DNA from: Neonectria sp. B-13
Lineage: Eukaryota; Ascomycota; Sordariomycetes; Hypocreales; Nectriaceae
NCBI GenBank assembly: GCA_002682825.1
Contig: NOKP01000116.1
Location: forward strand, 8,502 to 25,173
DNA length: 16,672 bases
Reading direction: 5' to 3'
Under the pieces are notes generated by a model. The model searched no databases. It saw only the letters and a program-made list of their open reading frames with translations, and was not told the origin of the DNA. Numbering within the stretch: the first letter of the stretch is position 1; each line of letters starts with the position of its first letter. The translations under genes and the position numbers were made by a program. Below, piece by piece: positions 15,790 through 16,672 of this stretch.

Positions 15790-16672
15790 ATGGCTAGATA
15801 CAGCGCCGCCTATGCCAGTCCTATGGGTCCTGGTGATGCTCGCCCCACGGCACTTCAAGTGGTCGAGGACGAAGGATTAATCGGCAAGCTCACGGGTAAG
15901 GTTGCTCTCGTAACGGGTGCCAACTCGGGCATCGGCCTCGAGACAGCTCGCGCCCTTCATGCAACCGGAGCCACTGTTTTCATCACGGCCAGGGACGCGG
16001 CTAAGGCGCAGAAGGCCATGGATGAGATCTTGAAGGGAGATGGAGTCAAGTCTGGCGCGCCCATTCACGCAATTGAGATGCGCTTGGATTCCCTCGAATC
16101 GGTGCGTGCGGCCGCCAAGGCCTTCCTCGGACAAAGCGACAAGCTCAACCTTCTCATCCTTAACGCTGGCATTATGTGCACCCCGGATGAAAAGACTGAA
16201 GATGGATTCGAGCTTCAGTTCGGCACCAACTACATTGGACACTTCCTTCTTTTCCAGCTACTTAAGCCTGCACTCCTAGCTGGTACCTCGCCTTCACTCC
16301 AATCCCGCGTGGTCTCCGTTTCATCCATCGCTCATAACGACAGTGGGATCCGTTTCCACGATCTCAACTTTGAGAAGGAACCGCACAACCCTTGGCTAGC
16401 GTATGGACAATCCAAGACGGCAAACATCTACCTTGCCAACGAAATCGAACGGCGTCACGGCGCAAAGGGACTACATGCTCTTTCCCTGCACCCTGGTGTC
16501 ATTTTCACCAACCTCACTAATCACATGGACGTAAGCGGCTGGGTATCCTCCATGACCGAGGAGGCGAAGAACGACCTCAAGAGCGCGCCTCAGGGAGCGG
16601 CTACGACCATTTACGCCGCCCTGAGCAAAGAGTGGGAGGGTCGTGGTGGAAAGTATCTCAGCAACTGTGCCG
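15790..16672 (+). CDS. Short-chain dehydrogenase/reductase, retinol-dehydrogenase/WWOX-like (3' end outside window)
   Basis: An uninterrupted frame of 294 codons runs from the ATG at 15790 to the window edge, with no intron in view. It has the classical SDR layout: K-V-A-L-V-T-G at 37-43 with the cofactor loop TGANSGIG at 42-49, an A-R-D after the second strand (probable NADP preference), NAG at 125-127, V-S-S with the catalytic Ser near 179, and Y205-G-Q-S-K209 as the catalytic Tyr/Lys pair, followed by L-H-P-G-V. A roughly 35-residue N-terminal extension precedes the Rossmann fold and is neither hydrophobic nor signal-like. The enzyme should oxidise or reduce an alcohol/carbonyl with NAD(P)(H) in the cytosol; the substrate cannot be read from sequence. 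The ATG has A at -3 (AAAAAATGG). Family members are about 310-340 aa, so only a short C-terminus is missing. Confidence 0.9.
   Translation, partial: MARYSAAYASPMGPGDARPTALQVVEDEGLIGKLTGKVALVTGANSGIGLETARALHATGATVFITARDAAKAQKAMDEILKGDGVKSGAPIHAIEMRLDSLESVRAAAKAFLGQSDKLNLLILNAGIMCTPDEKTEDGFELQFGTNYIGHFLLFQLLKPALLAGTSPSLQSRVVSVSSIAHNDSGIRFHDLNFEKEPHNPWLAYGQSKTANIYLANEIERRHGAKGLHALSLHPGVIFTNLTNHMDVSGWVSSMTEEAKNDLKSAPQGAATTIYAALSKEWEGRGGKYLSNCA

Overview
The window looks like a gene-poor, partly decayed stretch of a filamentous ascomycete (Pezizomycotina-type) genome. The evidence is short 48-78 bp spliceosomal introns with GT...CTRAC...AG signals, a Zn2Cys6 transcription factor with a fungal-specific middle domain, a CAP20/perilipin lipid-droplet gene, a fungal rhodopsin-like membrane-protein relic, a DUF3237 gene and pyrimidine-rich promoters. 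No bacterial operons, Shine-Dalgarno sites, CRISPR arrays or rRNA genes are seen.

Left part (1-2700). The 3' end of a cysteine-rich DUF3716-like gene runs in from the left edge. It is followed by a promoter region and a two-exon CAP20/perilipin homologue whose last ~60 codons read antisense through a decayed rhodopsin-like gene on the minus strand. The natural C-terminus of CAP20 appears to have been lost at this junction.

Middle part (2700-8950). This is mostly non-coding and relic sequence: an island of repeated ATCCATTCCAC motifs and palindromes that looks like a DNA-transposon end, several strong hairpins, a minus-strand tRNA-derived SINE-like insertion flanked by a 17-bp near-perfect target-site duplication, a frame-broken acidic Ser-rich gene, a GC-rich island with two complementary open frames, and an orphan promoter plus first exon that resembles a mitochondrial presequence.

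Right part (8950-16672). A five-exon Old Yellow Enzyme family flavin oxidoreductase (minus strand) is divergently paired with a three-exon Zn2Cys6 transcription factor (plus strand) across about 500 bp, which suggests a regulator-target pair. Next come a minus-strand pseudogene of an unrecognised fungal protein (two in-frame stops, both one C-to-T step from a sense codon, and one frameshift), a two-exon DUF3237 gene (minus), a tandem repeat array built around CCG-TATTAATA-CGG palindromes, and a plus-strand short-chain dehydrogenase/reductase that runs off the right edge.

The OYE, SDR and DUF3237 proteins together would suit redox modification of small molecules under local Zn2Cys6 control, but no cluster backbone enzyme is in view. 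The most notable points are the OYE whose His/Asn substrate-binding pair appears replaced, the palindrome array between the DUF3237 and SDR genes, the SINE-like insertion, and the CAP20 tail replacement. Introns and protein families were assigned by reading the sequence by eye; none has been checked against transcripts or databases.
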